A DNA stretch of 7,133 nt from Oscillospiraceae bacterium (GTDB lineage: Bacteria; Bacillota; Clostridia; Oscillospirales; Oscillospiraceae), in assembly GCA_031260745.1 (NCBI GenBank), contig JAISKY010000124.1, forward strand, positions 1 through 7,133, written 5' to 3'. A model generated the notes under the pieces. It saw only the letters and a program-made list of their open reading frames with translations. It ran no database searches and was not told the DNA's origin. This document shows, piece after piece, positions 5,399-7,133 of the stretch. Position 1 is the first letter of the stretch; each line of letters opens with the position of its first letter. A program made the position numbers and the translations under genes.

Positions 5399-6505
5399 TT
5401 ATAGAACAAAATAACAATCTGTGCCGGACGGCATACTGGACGGATGCCTCATATATACTTTATACTCGGGTACCAACGACAAAATATACTCCGGAAGCTC
5501 GTAGTAGTCAAACGGTTTGTGATATATTGAAATCGCAAGTTTAGGCTTACATTGTCTGATTGTACGCGCCGCGCCCTTCAATACTTCCAGTTCCAGACCT
5601 TCGACGTCGAGCTTGATAAACGTTACCTTTTCGTTTTCCGGTATTATATCGTCGATAGCGTATACATCTACTTCCAGCGACGAATTTTCGTCAACGTGAG
5701 AACCTCCGCCGTCTGATTTCCACTTAAGCTTTGCGCGTTCGCTTCCCCAACCCGCCTGACGCAAATCAACGTTTGCGAAGCCCGATTCCGCAACCGCCTT
5801 CGCAGCTAACCTGAAGTTTGCCGGGTCTGGCTCAAACGCATAAATTTTCTTAACGCCGTAATTTAGTTTAAGCAGGTTAAGCGACGTGTCAAAATTCATT
5901 ACGCCGCCGTCTATGAATATTTCGTCGTTAACAAGCCTGGGAACGATAATTTCCGCATCAAAATGCTCTTCGGACTGATTAACCCAGTATGGACTAAAAA
6001 TCTTACTGTCAACTATACCTAAGCTCAGTAGAAAATCGTGTATTTCTTGAGCGAACGAACCGCTGCACACAATTATCAAATCAATATCGGGAACGTCCGC
6101 GCCGGATTGCGGCGGAGCTTCAACAACGCGAGAGCCGACGCTTACTCCCAGTAGCTGCGGGTTGCGGTCCCATACAGCGACGATATTACCGCCAAGCCCA
6201 AGATACTCAAGTCGCTTTTGTATCGCGCGTCCGCTGTAAGCATAGCCGTAGATGACGACTTTCTTACCGATTACTCGCCTCTCTAGGGACGCTATCGAAT
6301 TGTGTTCGTCCTCTAGATACTTCCAAAATGAATCGTCGATTGCAAGCTCCTGCGGCGGGTCGTTGTATGCATCAAAGCCTTGTTCGTATAACGGTTGCCA
6401 TTTTGCCCCAAAGCCGTTGCGGCTCCAAAATATATCGCGCGATAGCTCATCCTGCAACGCGTCATAAACACGCCGCTCACGAGCGGTTAGTTCTTTACCG
6501 GTCAT
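5399..6505 (-). CDS. Rossmann-domain / FkbM-family methyltransferase (368 aa)
   Basis: Residues 80-175 look like a nucleotide-binding Rossmann domain (KKVVIYGYAYSG at 81-92, VAVWDRN at 109-115, DLIIVCSGS at 142-150), similar to domains found in sugar-modifying enzymes. Residues 195-350 are an FkbM-type SAM-dependent O-methyltransferase: EIFIDGGVMNFD (195-206), IYAFEPDPAN (221-230), FIKLDVEGLELEVLKGA (296-312) and ISIYHKPFDYYELP (325-338). FkbM enzymes methylate hydroxyls of sugars or polyketides, so glycan O-methylation in the cytoplasm is the likely role. The start at 6505 is set by an excellent ribosome site, GGAGGAG at 6511-6517. The first 75 residues are charged and helical with no recognised domain. 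The FkbM half is a paralog of that in the large fusion gene: 19 of 32 aligned residues around the YHKP motif are identical. The Rossmann and FkbM domains are in the opposite order there. Family assignment is firm, substrate unknown. Confidence 0.88.
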   Translation of the reverse strand: MTGKELTARERRVYDALQDELSRDIFWSRNGFGAKWQPLYEQGFDAYNDPPQELAIDDSFWKYLEDEHNSIASLERRVIGKKVVIYGYAYSGRAIQKRLEYLGLGGNIVAVWDRNPQLLGVSVGSRVVEAPPQSGADVPDIDLIIVCSGSFAQEIHDFLLSLGIVDSKIFSPYWVNQSEEHFDAEIIVPRLVNDEIFIDGGVMNFDTSLNLLKLNYGVKKIYAFEPDPANFRLAAKAVAESGFANVDLRQAGWGSERAKLKWKSDGGGSHVDENSSLEVDVYAIDDIIPENEKVTFIKLDVEGLELEVLKGAARTIRQCKPKLAISIYHKPFDYYELPEYILSLVPEYKVYMRHPSSMPSGTDCYFVL

Positions 6506-6554
6506 AGGTTCTCCTCCAATGTCGTTGTATAGTGTGTTGATTAATTAGACAAGG

Positions 6555-7133
6555 TCACATCCGAGCTAAAATCTCTTGTTCGTGACCTTCTAGCAAATCG
6601 GTAGGATGCCAGTTCTGGATAGGAATGTCGCACGCGGCGCAAACGCTGTCGCTATTTTTCCCGTACAGCAATTTATTCCTGCGTATTTCGTTCGCTCCCG
6701 CGTCGTTCCACTGGTCGCGAATTGGCAAGTCGCGAATGTTGCGTTCAAACCCCCAACGTCGATGACATCCGGCAAGACAAAACGTACCGTCCGGCAATAT
6801 CTCGACCGTTGTAAACGGACCGCGGCAGATTTCAATGTCACGCAGCTCGTAACCGTATAGTGTGCGTTGGCTATCGCGCAAATTAGGCGCGCAGCTAACG
6901 CCGTTCGGTCCCCACTGCTCAAAAATGTGTTCAACCCCGATTGCATCGCACATATCGCCGAATAAATCGTAGAACCGCAGTTCATCGTCAACGGCTTCGA
7001 GCATAGAGTCTCCTATCTTAATTTTTAGTTTACAGTTGTTACGAATTTCAGAAAAATCAGCAATATTTCGGTATATATCGTCAAAATTAATATCTTTGCC
7101 GGTAATCCGCTTATACACACCGTCATTCAGACC
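6555..7133 (-). CDS. Radical SAM/SPASM protein, C-terminal 192 residues (5' end outside window)
   Basis: The frame is open to the window edge, and a GTG at 7118 is probably internal. The visible segment starts GLNDGVYKRITGKD, which matches the mid-barrel stretch of radical SAM proteins usually read as S-x-DG-x-x-x-x-x-Y-x-x-I-x-G. The CxxxCxxC triad would therefore lie upstream of the window. Counting from the first visible residue, C103, C119, C123, C165 and C168 make a good SPASM domain: ICRGPFTTVEILPDGTFCLAGC, then a NIRDLPIRDQWND stretch equivalent to the common GNI-x5-W element, then CAAC. Such domains hold auxiliary 4Fe-4S clusters, best known in peptide-maturing enzymes but also in other anaerobic oxidations. 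The stop at 6555 is 49 bases before the next gene, which has its own strong ribosome site, so the two are likely co-transcribed. A start at 7118 would remove the catalytic site and is rejected. Confidence 0.85.
   Translation of the reverse strand, partial: GLNDGVYKRITGKDINFDDIYRNIADFSEIRNNCKLKIKIGDSMLEAVDDELRFYDLFGDMCDAIGVEHIFEQWGPNGVSCAPNLRDSQRTLYGYELRDIEICRGPFTTVEILPDGTFCLAGCHRRWGFERNIRDLPIRDQWNDAGANEIRRNKLLYGKNSDSVCAACDIPIQNWHPTDLLEGHEQEILARM

Noticed and set aside
6511..6553. Promoter between the rightmost gene and the FkbM gene (TTGTCT ... TATACA on the minus strand)
   Set aside because: Each hexamer matches consensus at only four of six bases and spacing is 15; the 49-base gap is normal for an operon.
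7116..7118. GTG at 7118 as the start of the rightmost gene
   Set aside because: The frame is open to the window end and the residues before the GTG continue the typical radical SAM barrel segment, so the gene is cut by the window rather than starting here.
1..7133. CRISPR array, tRNA/rRNA genes, insertion sequence ends
   Set aside because: No regularly spaced repeats, no cloverleaf or rRNA-like sequence, and no transposase or paired terminal repeats were seen.

Overview
The window looks like part of a surface-glycan or protein-glycosylation island from an anaerobic, moderately AT-rich bacterium, most likely a Bacillota (Clostridia or Negativicutes type). This rests on the strong AGGAG-type ribosome sites, the Fe-S dependent radical SAM enzymes, and a small left-end protein of a kind I recall from Clostridia. 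The lineage is inference; no rRNA or other marker is present.

All credible genes lie on the minus strand, so the biological order runs right to left. From 7133 down to 697 there is one tight, probably co-transcribed block. It begins with the C-terminal part of a radical SAM/SPASM protein (6555-7133, cut by the window end). Next is a Rossmann-plus-FkbM methyltransferase (5399-6505), then a radical SAM protein with a C-terminal cysteine cluster (4548-5357). Then comes a very large GT2 glycosyltransferase / TPR-like / FkbM methyltransferase / Rossmann fusion (1496-4540), and last another radical SAM protein (697-1542) that overlaps the fusion gene by 47 bases. The mix of three radical SAM proteins, two FkbM methyltransferases and one GT2 transferase suggests building and tailoring of an unusual glycan. 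The substrate cannot be read from the sequence.

The most striking feature is in the 1014-residue fusion gene. Two long cytosine runs on the coding strand, C9 (2975-2983) and C8 (1866-1873), each encode Pro-Pro-Pro exactly at a junction between domains. At C9, a change of one base in either direction meets a stop codon within 14 bases, and an in-frame ATG with its own Shine-Dalgarno-like site follows at 2887, just ahead of the methyltransferase module. This is the layout expected of a slippage switch converting one fused enzyme into two separate proteins. C8 would similarly add or remove the C-terminal Rossmann domain.

The leftmost 696 bases are a different kind of DNA: about 515 bases without a long gene, rich in inverted repeats, leading to the start of a small protein (1-180, cut by the window). 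The stretch holds a long terminator-like hairpin (446-510) whose pairing is complete only in minus-strand RNA, a possible upstream -10 box, a possible 20-codon micro-ORF (365-427), and a large hairpin (182-240) that buries the ribosome site of the small gene. It probably marks the downstream edge of the glycan operon and the start of a differently regulated, possibly mobile-element-associated unit.
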